DNA of 39,444 bases from NCBI GenBank assembly GCA_036374795.1, contig DASUTC010000001.1:1-39444 (forward strand), given 5' to 3'. The position numbers and the translations under genes are program-made. The notes under the pieces were generated by a model. The model was not told the DNA's origin and searched no databases. It saw nothing but the letters and a program-made list of their open reading frames with translations. Of this stretch, positions 8,719-17,448 are shown piece by piece. The first letter of the stretch is position 1. Every line of letters starts with the position of its first letter. The DNA is from Herpetosiphonaceae bacterium (GTDB lineage: Bacteria > Chloroflexota > Chloroflexia > Chloroflexales > Kallotenuaceae).

Positions 8719-11700
8719 ATGTCCATAGCTTCTGGGTATACCATGCCTACTATTTCTGGATACAGCATATCCGAGCAGATCCACGTAGGCGCGGCGAGTC
8801 TGGTGTATCGCGCGACACGCAACTCCGATGGGAAGCCCGTTATCCTTAAGTTGTTGAACAACGAGTATCCTTCCCCCGCTGAGCTTGTCAAGTTTCGCCG
8901 CCAGTACGACATCGTCAAAGATCTGAAGCTGCCTGGCGTGGTGCAGGTGTACGCCCTGGAACACTGCAATAATACGTTAGCGCTGATTATGGAGGACTTC
9001 GGTGGCTCTTCGCTGAAGCATGCGGGCGGTACGTCGTCCTTTGATATTACGTCATTCCTCAACATTGGCATCCAGCTTGCCGACATCCTGGGGGCGATCC
9101 ACCAAAAAGGCATTATCCACAAAGATATTAAGCCGCAGAATATCATTATTAATCCGAAGACCGGGCAGGTCAAGCTCACCGACTTTGCGATCTCCTCGCT
9201 GCTCTCCCAGGAAAGCCAGCAGCCGATGACGATCCGCAACCTTGAGGGTAGCCTGCCGTATATGTCGCCGGAGCAGACCGGGCGCATGAATCGCGCGATC
9301 GATTACCGCAGCGATTGCTATTCGCTTGGCATCACCTTCTATGAGATGCTGACCGGCGATCTGCCCTTCCAGGCAAGCGATCCGATGGAGCTGGTCCATG
9401 CCCACATTGCGCGCATGCCGGTGCCGCCGCACGAGGCCAAGCCAGCCATTCCCAGGGCCATCTCCGACATCGTGATGAAGCTGCTGGCGAAGACTGCGGA
9501 AGATCGCTATCAAAACGCCTACGGCTTGAAGGCCGACCTTCAGTACTGCCTCGATCAGTGGACCTCGACCGGGCGCATCGATCCGTTTCCGCTGGGCGTG
9601 CACGATACGTCGGGGCTGTTCCATATTCCGCAGAAGCTCTACGGACGCGAGTCGGAGACTCAAGTGCTGCTTTCGGCGTTCGAGATGGTCAGCACCGGCG
9701 TTACCGAAGTGGTGCTGGTGGCGGGGCCGTCGGGCGTCGGCAAGTCGGTGCTGGTCTATGAGATCCAAAAGCCGGTCGCGCAGCAGCGCGGCTACTTCCT
9801 GGTCGGACGCTACGATCAGCACAAGCGCAACGTGCCCTATAGCGGCTTTATCCAGGCGTTTCAAGATCTGATCCGGCATATCCTCAGCGAAAGCGCCGAG
9901 CGGATCGCCGACTGGAACGCGCAGCTGGTCAATGCGCTGGGCGCGAACGGCCAGGTGATCATCGACGTGATCCCCGATGTCGAGCTGATCATCGGGCAGC
10001 AGGCGCCGGTGCCGCAGCTTGGCTTGACCGAGGCCGAAAACCGCTTCAACCTCGTGATGCAGCACTTCATCCGCGTCTTCGCCACCGATGAGCATCCGCT
10101 GGTACTCTTCCTTGACGATCTGCAATGGGCCGACCTGGCATCGCTGAAGCTATTGCAGGTGCTCGCCGCCGACCCGCAGACACAAAACCTGCTGATCGTC
10201 GGCTCGTACCGCGACAACGAGATGAGTCCCAGCCATCCGCTGATGCTCACGCTGGACGATCTGCGCAAGACCACGGCGACAGTCAAAGCGGTGACGCTCC
10301 GGGCGCTGGAGCGCAAAGATGTCAACGCGCTCGTCAGCGAAACGCTGCACAGCACGCCGGAGCAGACCGAGCCGCTGGCCGATCTGGTCTTCGATAAGAC
10401 CGCAGGCAACCCGTTCTTCGTCAATCAGTTCCTCAAATCGCTGCACGACGACGGCCTGATCGTCTTCGATAACGCCCACGGCGAGTGGACCTGGGACCTC
10501 GATCAGATCAATGAGCGCAGCATGACCGATAACGTGCTGACGTTCATGGCCGAGAAGATCCAGAAGTACGAGCCAGCCACGCAGCGCATCCTGATCCAGG
10601 CAGCCTGTATCGGGCATCAGTTCGAGATGGAGCTGCTCTCGGTGGTTTCGGGCGAGTCGGCGGCGGCGGTTGCGGCCAAGCTCTGGCCCGCGCTGCGCGA
10701 AGGTCTGATCATTCCGATCGACATCGAGTATACGTTTGCTCAGCCGGAAAACAGCGACACGACCTCGACGACGACCAGCACCAACTCGTACATCAATATT
10801 GCCTACCGCTTCCTTCACGACCGCGTCTGGCAGGCTGCCTACTCGCTGATGAACGAGGACGATAAGCAGCAGCTTCATCTCACGGTCGGGCGGCTGCTGA
10901 TGGAGACGACGCCACCTGAGCGCCTTGAAGAGCGCGCCTTCGACATCGTCAACCATCTCAACTACGGCATCGAGTTCATCACCGACGAGGCCGAGCGCAT
11001 CAAGCTGGCGTGGATGAACCTGATGGCGGGCCGCAAGGCCAAAGCCTCGACGGCCTATCCCGCCGCCCGCGAGTACCTCAGCATCGGCATGGCGTGCCTG
11101 CCCGAAAACGCCTGGGACGAGCACTATGAGCTGGCGCTCGACTTCTATAAACAGCGCTCGGAGTGCGAGTACCTGACCGGCAACTTCGATACGGCTGAGG
11201 AGTACTTCGCGGTCATTCTGGAGCGTGCCCAGTCGAACCTGGAGAAGGTCGATGTGTACATCACGCATATGCTGCTGTACACCAACCTCGCCAACTTCGC
11301 GCAGGCGACCGCCCTTGGTCGTGAGGGCTTGCGCAAGCTCTTCGGGCTGGACTTCCCCGAAGACGAGGCCGTTCTGCAAGAGGAGGTCGGCAAAGCCCTG
11401 GGAGAGATTCAGGCGCAGCTCGGCGGTCGCGCGATCGAGGAGCTGGTGGACATGCCACGGCTGACCAACCCGGAGCGGCTGGCGGAGATGAAGTACCTGA
11501 CGACGCTGATCCCACCGGCGTACAACACCAGCCCCAGCCTCATGGCGCTGATCGTACTGCGCATGGTGATGGTTTCGCTCACCGAAGGCCACGCGCCCGA
11601 GTCGTCGTTTGCCTTCAGCTCCTACGGCATCCTGTGCGCCGCAGCGTTCGGGCAGTACCAGTCGGCATACTCGTACGGCAAGCTGGCGCTTCAGCTCAAC

Positions 11701-14091
11701 GAGATCTTCAAAGCCGTCGAGCTTCAGGGCAAAGTCTATCACGTGGCGGGCTTCTTCCTCAGCCACTGGAGCGACCATATTCGCAACAGCCTGGAGTATC
11801 TCAAGCAAGCCTACCTGCACAGCCTGGAAGTCGGCGACTTCGTGTATGCCGGGCTGGCCTGCTGGGCGCGCACCGAGTACCGCCTGATGGCCGGCGGCGA
11901 GCTGAACGATCTCTTCGGCGAGATCGAGCACTACATCGCGTTTGCGCGTCAGTCGAAGAATCCGGGCCTGCTGGCGACGGCCAACCTGACGCAGAATATG
12001 ATTCGGACGCTGCGCGGAGAAAACCCGGCGCGCGATAGCCTGGACAACGACACGTTCAACGAGCAGGAGTTTGTCGCCCAGATGGAGGGTCAGGGGTTCC
12101 TCCTGATCAACCACCTGTACTATCTCTACAAGCTGATGCTCTTCAACATGTACGGCGACAACCAGCGCGCGCGCGAGATGGCGCTCAAGGCCGAGGAGAC
12201 GCTCTACACCAACGCGGGCACGTACTTCATCCCGGAGGTCGGCTTCTGGTCGGCGCTGGCGCTGACCGGGCTGTACCCGACGGCCTCTGCCGAAGAGCAG
12301 GCCGCGTACAAGGCCACGCTGGAAGAACAGGTGGCGAAATTCAAGGCGTGGTCCGAGTATAGCCCGGCCAATCATCTCTGCAAGTATTACCTGCTCAGCG
12401 CGGAGATGGCGCGGCTCAACGGCGAGCACCTGACCGCGATGGAGATGTACGACCGGGCGGTCAATAGCAGCCGCGAGCAGGGCTTCAACCACTACGAGGC
12501 CATCGCCAACGAGCTAGCCGCCCGCTTCTTCCTCAGCCGATCGCAGGAGAAGATCGCGCGGATCTACCTGGCCGACGCGCGGCATGCCTATGTCGTGTGG
12601 GGCGCTACGGCGAAGGTCCAGCAGCTTGAGGAGATGTATCAGGCGCTCTTCCCCGCCGCGCCGATGCCGTCGCGCAGCCACGACACAACGACCGTCAAAG
12701 GCTCGACGACCAGCCACCGCTACACGACGACCACCGAGCAGAACGGCTGGCTGGATGTCGTCACGGTACTCAAGGCGGCGCAGGCGATCTCCGAGACGAT
12801 CGTGTTCGAGACGCTGCTGCACACGCTGATGCATATCATGCTCGAAAACGCGGGCGCGCAGAGCGGCGTGCTGCTGATCGAGCGCGACAGCGCGCTGATC
12901 GTCGCGGCAGAAAGCCGCATGGAGCAGGAGGCCATCACCAAGCTGCCGCATATTCCGCTCAGCACCGCGCGCAACCTGGCGGCCTCGGTCGTGTACTACG
13001 TCAGCCGCACCAAAGAGGCGGTTGTGCTGCACGATGCGACACACGAGGGACGCTTCACCCGCGACAGCTACATCATGCGCAAGCAGCCCAAGTCGATCCT
13101 GTGTATGCCGCTGGTCAACCAGGGTAAGCTCGTCGGCATCCTGTACCTGGAGAACAACCTGACGACCGGCGCGTTCACGCCGGAGCGGCTGGAAGTGCTG
13201 CGGATCTTGTCGTCGCAGGCGGCGGTGTCGCTCGAAAACGCGCTGCTGTACGAGCAGCTCGAAGCGTATAACCGCACGCTTGAGGACAAGGTCGTGCAGC
13301 GTACCGCCGAGCTACAGCACATGAACCAGGAGTTGGTCGCCGCGCGCAACGCCGCCGAGGAGGCCAGCAAGCATAAGTCGCGCTTCCTCAACACGATCAG
13401 CCACGAGCTGCGCACGCCGCTCAACGCGATCATCACCATGACCGATCTGCTGGGCGCTGAGCGCAACGGCACGCTTACCGAGCAGCAGTTGTTCCTCCGC
13501 GAGCGGGTGCTCTCCAACAGCCGCCACCTGCTCGACCTGATCAACGATATGCTGGATCTTGCCAAGATCGAGGCCGGCAAGATGGAGCTTTCCAGGGAGC
13601 AGGTCCAGATCGAGGAGATCGTCCAGCAGGCGATGGAGACGGCGGCGGGTCTTACCAGGGAGAAGCCGATCGAGCTGCGCGCCGAGATCAGCCCGAACCT
13701 GCCGATGGTCGAGATCGATCGGCTGCGGATCAAGCAAGTGCTGCTCAACCTGCTCTCGAATGCGGCGAAGTTCACCGACGAGGGCTATATCCTGGTGCAG
13801 GCGATCCTCGAAGGGACGCAGGTGGTGGTGCGGGTCAAGGATACCGGCATCGGCATCGATCACGAGCATCTGCCGGTGATCTTCGAGGAGTTCCGCCAGG
13901 TCGATACGGGGACCAGCCGCCGCGCGCAGGGCACCGGCCTGGGCCTGCCGATCTGTCGGCGGCTGATCGAGATGCACGGCGGCCAGCTCTGGGCCAGCAG
14001 CGCGCAGGGCGTCGGCTCGACGTTCTCGTTCAGCCTGCCGATCACGCAGGACGTGGACCAGGAAGAAGTGGTATCGGCGGAAGCGGTCTAG
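8719..14091 (+). CDS. Ser/Thr kinase - AAA ATPase - TPR - GAF - histidine kinase hybrid
   Basis: A 1790-residue signalling protein. The N-terminal Ser/Thr kinase (about 12-280) has HKDIKPQN at 134 and an APE-like SPEQ segment, but DFA replaces DFG and the glycine loop is poor (VGAASLVY), so activity is uncertain. Next come a STAND/AAA-type ATPase (YGRE start near 310, P-loop GPSGVGKS near 336, Walker B LFLDDLQWAD), a long helical TPR-like region to about 1310, a GAF domain (about 1350-1505), a coiled coil, a HisKA domain with His1562 in SHELRTP, and an HATPase domain (NLLSNAAKF, DTGIGID, GTGLGLPI). No membrane segment is seen, so it is cytoplasmic. Multidomain kinases of this layout are known in cyanobacteria and Chloroflexota. 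The start is the ATG at 8719, with AAGGAG seven bases upstream; an in-frame ATG at 8692 has no such site. The upstream response regulator is the likely target. Confidence 0.95.
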   Translation: MSIASGYTMPTISGYSISEQIHVGAASLVYRATRNSDGKPVILKLLNNEYPSPAELVKFRRQYDIVKDLKLPGVVQVYALEHCNNTLALIMEDFGGSSLKHAGGTSSFDITSFLNIGIQLADILGAIHQKGIIHKDIKPQNIIINPKTGQVKLTDFAISSLLSQESQQPMTIRNLEGSLPYMSPEQTGRMNRAIDYRSDCYSLGITFYEMLTGDLPFQASDPMELVHAHIARMPVPPHEAKPAIPRAISDIVMKLLAKTAEDRYQNAYGLKADLQYCLDQWTSTGRIDPFPLGVHDTSGLFHIPQKLYGRESETQVLLSAFEMVSTGVTEVVLVAGPSGVGKSVLVYEIQKPVAQQRGYFLVGRYDQHKRNVPYSGFIQAFQDLIRHILSESAERIADWNAQLVNALGANGQVIIDVIPDVELIIGQQAPVPQLGLTEAENRFNLVMQHFIRVFATDEHPLVLFLDDLQWADLASLKLLQVLAADPQTQNLLIVGSYRDNEMSPSHPLMLTLDDLRKTTATVKAVTLRALERKDVNALVSETLHSTPEQTEPLADLVFDKTAGNPFFVNQFLKSLHDDGLIVFDNAHGEWTWDLDQINERSMTDNVLTFMAEKIQKYEPATQRILIQAACIGHQFEMELLSVVSGESAAAVAAKLWPALREGLIIPIDIEYTFAQPENSDTTSTTTSTNSYINIAYRFLHDRVWQAAYSLMNEDDKQQLHLTVGRLLMETTPPERLEERAFDIVNHLNYGIEFITDEAERIKLAWMNLMAGRKAKASTAYPAAREYLSIGMACLPENAWDEHYELALDFYKQRSECEYLTGNFDTAEEYFAVILERAQSNLEKVDVYITHMLLYTNLANFAQATALGREGLRKLFGLDFPEDEAVLQEEVGKALGEIQAQLGGRAIEELVDMPRLTNPERLAEMKYLTTLIPPAYNTSPSLMALIVLRMVMVSLTEGHAPESSFAFSSYGILCAAAFGQYQSAYSYGKLALQLNEIFKAVELQGKVYHVAGFFLSHWSDHIRNSLEYLKQAYLHSLEVGDFVYAGLACWARTEYRLMAGGELNDLFGEIEHYIAFARQSKNPGLLATANLTQNMIRTLRGENPARDSLDNDTFNEQEFVAQMEGQGFLLINHLYYLYKLMLFNMYGDNQRAREMALKAEETLYTNAGTYFIPEVGFWSALALTGLYPTASAEEQAAYKATLEEQVAKFKAWSEYSPANHLCKYYLLSAEMARLNGEHLTAMEMYDRAVNSSREQGFNHYEAIANELAARFFLSRSQEKIARIYLADARHAYVVWGATAKVQQLEEMYQALFPAAPMPSRSHDTTTVKGSTTSHRYTTTTEQNGWLDVVTVLKAAQAISETIVFETLLHTLMHIMLENAGAQSGVLLIERDSALIVAAESRMEQEAITKLPHIPLSTARNLAASVVYYVSRTKEAVVLHDATHEGRFTRDSYIMRKQPKSILCMPLVNQGKLVGILYLENNLTTGAFTPERLEVLRILSSQAAVSLENALLYEQLEAYNRTLEDKVVQRTAELQHMNQELVAARNAAEEASKHKSRFLNTISHELRTPLNAIITMTDLLGAERNGTLTEQQLFLRERVLSNSRHLLDLINDMLDLAKIEAGKMELSREQVQIEEIVQQAMETAAGLTREKPIELRAEISPNLPMVEIDRLRIKQVLLNLLSNAAKFTDEGYILVQAILEGTQVVVRVKDTGIGIDHEHLPVIFEEFRQVDTGTSRRAQGTGLGLPICRRLIEMHGGQLWASSAQGVGSTFSFSLPITQDVDQEEVVSAEAV

Positions 14092-14142
14092 CGCGCCTCT
14101 TTCCTCGCTTCACTTGTCGAAGAACACAGCAACAAGGAGATC

Positions 14143-14169
14143 GGGGGCAGGACGACACATCCTGCCCCC
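14143..14169 (+). terminator. strong hairpin after the kinase gene
   Basis: A perfect 10-bp stem (GGGGGCAGGA with TCCTGCCCCC) and a 7-base loop, 52 bases after the kinase stop and before the next gene. No T-run follows. The stem strength and position suit transcription termination. Confidence 0.6.
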
Positions 14170-14250
14170 TGCGCTTATGCCTGTCGCGCAGCCGGTGTCG
14201 TATCATGCGTCGTGTGGGCAGCAGGCGATTCAAGGGCCGAGGAGGTGGAC

Positions 14251-14979
14251 GTGAGTTCGGGAAAACAGCAGCATCGCGGGGCGCATCCTGAGGACCAGCG
14301 GCTATTCGCGCCGGAGCGGGTAGCGACGCTGCGGATCGCCACCGCCGAGCTATCCTGGCTGCTGAGCCGGGGCTACACCACCACGGCTGCCGTGAAGCTG
14401 GTCGGCGATCGGCATCAGCTCAACGAGCGGCAGCGCCTCGCGATCTCACGCGCTGCCTGCCCCGACACAAGCAGAGCCAGGCGGCTGGCGACGCGCGTCG
14501 AGCACCGGCAGATCGCGGGCGAGGCGCTGATCGTGGATGGCTTCAATCTGTTGATCACGGTCGAGGCCGCGCTCAGCGGCGGCCTGATCATGCTGTGCCG
14601 CGATACCTGTATCCGCGATCTTGCCAGCGTCCACGGCTCGTATCGCTCGGTGCAGGAAACCGACCGCGCGATCGATCTGATCGGCGAGGGACTCGCGAGG
14701 TTAGCGCCGCGCGAGGTCTGCTGGCTGCTGGACAAGCCGATCTCCAACAGCGGACGGCTGGCGGAGCGGCTGCGGGAGCATGCGGCGCGCTCCCAGTGGC
14801 CCTGGCACGTCGACGTCGTCTTCAATCCCGACAGCACGATCACCGCCTCCGAGCGGATCGCCGTCAGCTCAGACGCGATCGTGCTCAACGGTGTAGCGCG
14901 CTGGGTCGATCTGAATGGCTACCTGATCGGGCGCTATCTGCCAGACGCCTGGCTGCTCGACCTGCGCGACGAGCCTTAG
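14251..14979 (+). CDS. DUF434-type protein of unknown function
   Basis: A 242-residue soluble protein. The N-terminal part (LSWLLSRGYTTTAAVKLVGDRHQLNERQRLAISRAAC) is typical of the DUF434 family, followed by a conserved segment with GEALIVDGFNLLITVEAALSGG, DLASVHGSYR, LLDKPISNSGRL and NPDSTITASERIAVSSDAIVLN. The Asp- and Asn-rich motifs look like a nucleotide- or metal-binding site (VDGFN resembles PIN/NYN-type strands), but no activity is established that I know of. GTG at 14251, with GGAGG five bases before it, is preferred over the in-frame GTG at 14212. It is separated from the kinase gene by a terminator-like hairpin and is probably transcribed on its own. Confidence 0.8.
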   Translation: MSSGKQQHRGAHPEDQRLFAPERVATLRIATAELSWLLSRGYTTTAAVKLVGDRHQLNERQRLAISRAACPDTSRARRLATRVEHRQIAGEALIVDGFNLLITVEAALSGGLIMLCRDTCIRDLASVHGSYRSVQETDRAIDLIGEGLARLAPREVCWLLDKPISNSGRLAERLREHAARSQWPWHVDVVFNPDSTITASERIAVSSDAIVLNGVARWVDLNGYLIGRYLPDAWLLDLRDEP

Positions 14980-14987
14980 TCCCACCA

Positions 14988-15133
14988 TCACGATCCGACG
15001 TACATCCGCGTTACCTCGACGCAGATGCCGATCAGGACGATGGCTGCGGAGGCCCACAGCGGGATCTCGGCCAAGAAGGCCAGCCAAACACGGCGACGAG
15101 CGCGGCGGCAAAGATGATGAGCTTAATTTTCAT
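14988..15133 (-). pseudogene. frameshifted small two-helix membrane protein
   Basis: From ATG at 15133, with GAGGA about eight bases upstream, the frame encodes MKIKLIIFAAALVAV, a hydrophobic start, then becomes non-hydrophobic and stops at 15032. A second frame continues the hydrophobic pattern (VWLAFLAEIPLWASAAIVL, then an IGICVEV..RMYVGS end) to a stop at 14988. One missing base near 15085-15090 would join the two into a protein of about 48 residues with two membrane segments. It may be a decayed gene, a sequencing or assembly error, or chance. I do not recognise the family. Confidence 0.4.
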
Positions 15134-15325
15134 TGCCTGGTCCTCGATGTCGTCGGCATGATTGAGCCAGATCGCGCTGAGGTTGCCAATCCACCACGGT
15201 ACCGCCCGCCGACCGCCCACTTGCCGCACGATCGCATGCCGCGCCGGATCGATGCACATCCGGCACAGCAAAGCGCCGCAGCCAGAAGCTACGGCGCATC
15301 CGACGCGATCTTCACCCACAAGCTG

Positions 15326-15346
15326 GGAGCAGCACGGCACTGCTCC
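15326..15346 (-). terminator. hairpin after the subtilase gene
   Basis: A 7-bp stem (GGAGCAG with CTGCTCC) around a 7-base loop, 10 bases beyond the subtilase stop codon on the minus strand. No T-run is present. Confidence 0.4.
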
Positions 15347-15356
15347 GATCGACGCA

Positions 15357-17054
15357 CTAGCGATACACCCGCACAAAGCCGCTGAGCGTATTGCCGTTCG
15401 GCCAACTGTTGTAGCACGCGCCGCTGCTATCTTTCCATGATTTATTGGTCGCCGTGTACACAATCGAGCCGACCGAGCCGCGCCCATCCCACGAGCGGCG
15501 AATGCCGTCGGAGTTGAAGTAGGGCGTGTAGTAGCTCTCCTGGCCCGTGCAATCAAGACCCGTGAAGTGGCTGATGTAGGCGGCCTGCACCGGTGTAAAC
15601 TGCGTATCGCGGTAGATGCGGACAAAGCCGCTGAGCGTGTTGCCGTTCGGCCAGTCGTTGCGGCACACGCCGCTGCTATCCTTCCACGAGCGATTCGTCA
15701 CGGTGCGCAGTGTATTGCCGGCAAAGCCCTGGCCGTTCCACGAGCGGCGAATGCCGTCGGAGTTGAAGTAGGGCGTGTAGTAGTGCTCTTCGCCGGTGCA
15801 ATCGAGGCCCGTGAAGTGGCTGATGTAGGCGTTCTGGATCAGCAAGCACGACGATTCGGGACAGCCCGTGGTCGGCGGCGAGCCAAACGGCGGAACGTAG
15901 AGCAGGCGGTTGACGGTGCCCGATGGGTTGCCGCTGATCACGTTGGGCGTCGCGTTGGTGGACAGCCAATTGCTGACCGTCGCGCTGGCCGCGTCGCCGT
16001 AGACGCTCTTGTAGAGCGCGGCCACGCCCGCTACGTGCGGCGTTGCCATCGACGTGCCGCTGATCGTGTGGGTGCCGCTGTTGAGCCAGGCCGATTTAAT
16101 GGCCGAGCCAGGCGCGTATATGTCCACACACGAGCCGACGTCGCTATACACCGCCTTGGCGTCGTTCTTCTCCGATGCCGCGACGGTGTAGGCTTCCGGC
16201 GTGCCGGAGGGCGATCCATTACACGCATTGCTGCTATAGTTGTTGCCAGCGGCCACCGCCACGAAGACGCCGGAGTTCGACAGGTTCGCCACGGCGGTGT
16301 TGACCGAGGCATTGTAGCCGCCGCCCAGCGACATATTCGCCACCGCTGGCTTCTGCGCGTTGGCCCGCACCCAGTCGACGCCCGCAATCACCCCCGACCA
16401 CGAGCCGGAGCCGCCACAGTCCAGCACGCGCACGCCGCGCAGGTTGACGCTCTTCGCCACGCCCCAGGTCGTGCCGCCAACGGTGCCCGCCACGTGCGTG
16501 CCGTGGCCGTTACAGTCGTTGCCGTTGCCGCCGAACGAATCGTAGACGTTCGCGCCGCGCCCACCGAAGTCGGGGTGGTTGGCCTGAATGCCGGTGTCGA
16601 TGATGTAGGCCGTCACGCCTGCGCCCGTCGCGGTGTAGGTGTAGGTCCGCGACAGCGGCAGATTGCGCTGGTCGATGCGGTCGAGGCCCCACGGATCGCC
16701 GTTGGCATCCATGTTCTGGGTCGTGTCGAGCGTCACGGCGGCATCGTGCTCGATGTAATCCACGTTGGGGTTATGCTGCAAGGCGTTGAGCTGTCCGGCG
16801 TTCAGCTCCGCCGCGAAGCCGGTGAGCGCCGAGGTGTAGAGATGCGTCGGCTGGACGCCGCTCAGCGCGGCTACGGAGCGCGGATTGCTGCCGTCTTTGA
16901 GCACGACGATATAGCGATTGGGCAGGGTTGGCCCCTGGGCAGGCAGGATCGGGCGAGCGGCTGCCGCGTGATCGGCGGCGAAGGCGTTGGGCATGCTCAG
17001 GCACGCGCCGAGAAGCGTCAGGCACAGCGCCAGACGTTGAAAAGACAAGTTCAT
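15357..17054 (-). CDS. secreted subtilase (S8, proteinase K-like) with two C-terminal repeats
   Basis: A 565-residue secreted serine protease precursor. Residues 1-26 form a signal peptide ending in AFA. An inhibitor I9 propeptide follows (about 46-108, [17 protein letters not shown]). The catalytic domain carries Asp153 (IIDTG), His184 (GHGTHVAG), the oxyanion Asn271 (AAGNN) and Ser335 (GTSMATPH). From 409 to the end there are two copies of an 83-residue unit ([48 protein letters not shown]), each with two Cys residues that could form a disulphide. I do not recognise the unit; binding to substrate or cell surface is a guess. The ATG at 17054 has GGAG nine bases upstream and begins directly with the signal peptide; the longer frame from 17081 adds a charged stretch. 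It is divergent from the GH-A-like gene. Confidence 0.95.
   Translation of the reverse strand: MNLSFQRLALCLTLLGACLSMPNAFAADHAAAARPILPAQGPTLPNRYIVVLKDGSNPRSVAALSGVQPTHLYTSALTGFAAELNAGQLNALQHNPNVDYIEHDAAVTLDTTQNMDANGDPWGLDRIDQRNLPLSRTYTYTATGAGVTAYIIDTGIQANHPDFGGRGANVYDSFGGNGNDCNGHGTHVAGTVGGTTWGVAKSVNLRGVRVLDCGGSGSWSGVIAGVDWVRANAQKPAVANMSLGGGYNASVNTAVANLSNSGVFVAVAAGNNYSSNACNGSPSGTPEAYTVAASEKNDAKAVYSDVGSCVDIYAPGSAIKSAWLNSGTHTISGTSMATPHVAGVAALYKSVYGDAASATVSNWLSTNATPNVISGNPSGTVNRLLYVPPFGSPPTTGCPESSCLLIQNAYISHFTGLDCTGEEHYYTPYFNSDGIRRSWNGQGFAGNTLRTVTNRSWKDSSGVCRNDWPNGNTLSGFVRIYRDTQFTPVQAAYISHFTGLDCTGQESYYTPYFNSDGIRRSWDGRGSVGSIVYTATNKSWKDSSGACYNSWPNGNTLSGFVRVYR
15360..15830 (-). repeat. two tandem 249-bp coding repeats in the subtilase
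   Basis: The DNA encoding the two C-terminal units repeats with a period of 249 bases (15564 and 15813 both start the same 18-base segment coding for AYISHF). Large parts are near identical at DNA level, which suggests recent duplication or gene conversion. Confidence 0.85.
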
Positions 17055-17226
17055 CCGTCGTTTCTCCAAAGTGCTAGTCAATCGACCGACAGATTCATCG
17101 TAGTCCGCAGGTCGTCGTGGGGGGAGCGACGGTGGAGTATGCTATGCGGCTGCACCTCCTTGTGAGCAAGGCGATCGATCCGGCGGCGATCAGCAGAATC
17201 ACCGATGGTCTTTAGCCAGGATCGTT

Positions 17227-17246
17227 TTTACCAGTTCTTTACCAGT
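17227..17246. promoter_or_regulatory. 11-bp-spaced direct repeats, candidate operator
   Basis: TTTACCAGT occurs twice with start points 11 bases apart, one helical turn, in the region between the divergent subtilase and GH-A-like genes. A related TTTAGCCAGG lies at 17211-17220. Tandem sites with 11-bp spacing are typical of OmpR/PhoB-type regulators. The identity of the regulator is unknown. Confidence 0.4.
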
Positions 17247-17356
17247 GTACTCAAGGGGCGGCGCGCGAGGCCATAGTACTTTGATACCAATTCGCGCCGG
17301 GACCAGCACCACGCACGATCGTTGGCAGGCCACCTGATGACAACATCGTGCCCGTC

Positions 17357-17385
17357 TTTACATCTTTTTACTTCCCTGCTAGAAT
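17357..17385 (+). promoter_or_regulatory. sigma70-type promoter for the GH-A-like gene
   Basis: TTTACA (17357-17362) and TAGAAT (17380-17385) are separated by exactly 17 bases, each one mismatch from consensus. Transcription would begin near 17392 and leave a leader of about 57 bases. Confidence 0.6.
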
Positions 17386-17448
17386 GGAGCCCTCCCACCC
17401 CCAGCGATCATCGCTACAGCTTGCGTACAGCGCCCAAGGAGACATGCC

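Noticed and set aside
15032-15625. 197-codon minus-strand frame overlapping the subtilase end
   Set aside because: Most of it is an out-of-frame shadow of the subtilase. Only its last part coincides with the small frameshifted membrane protein.
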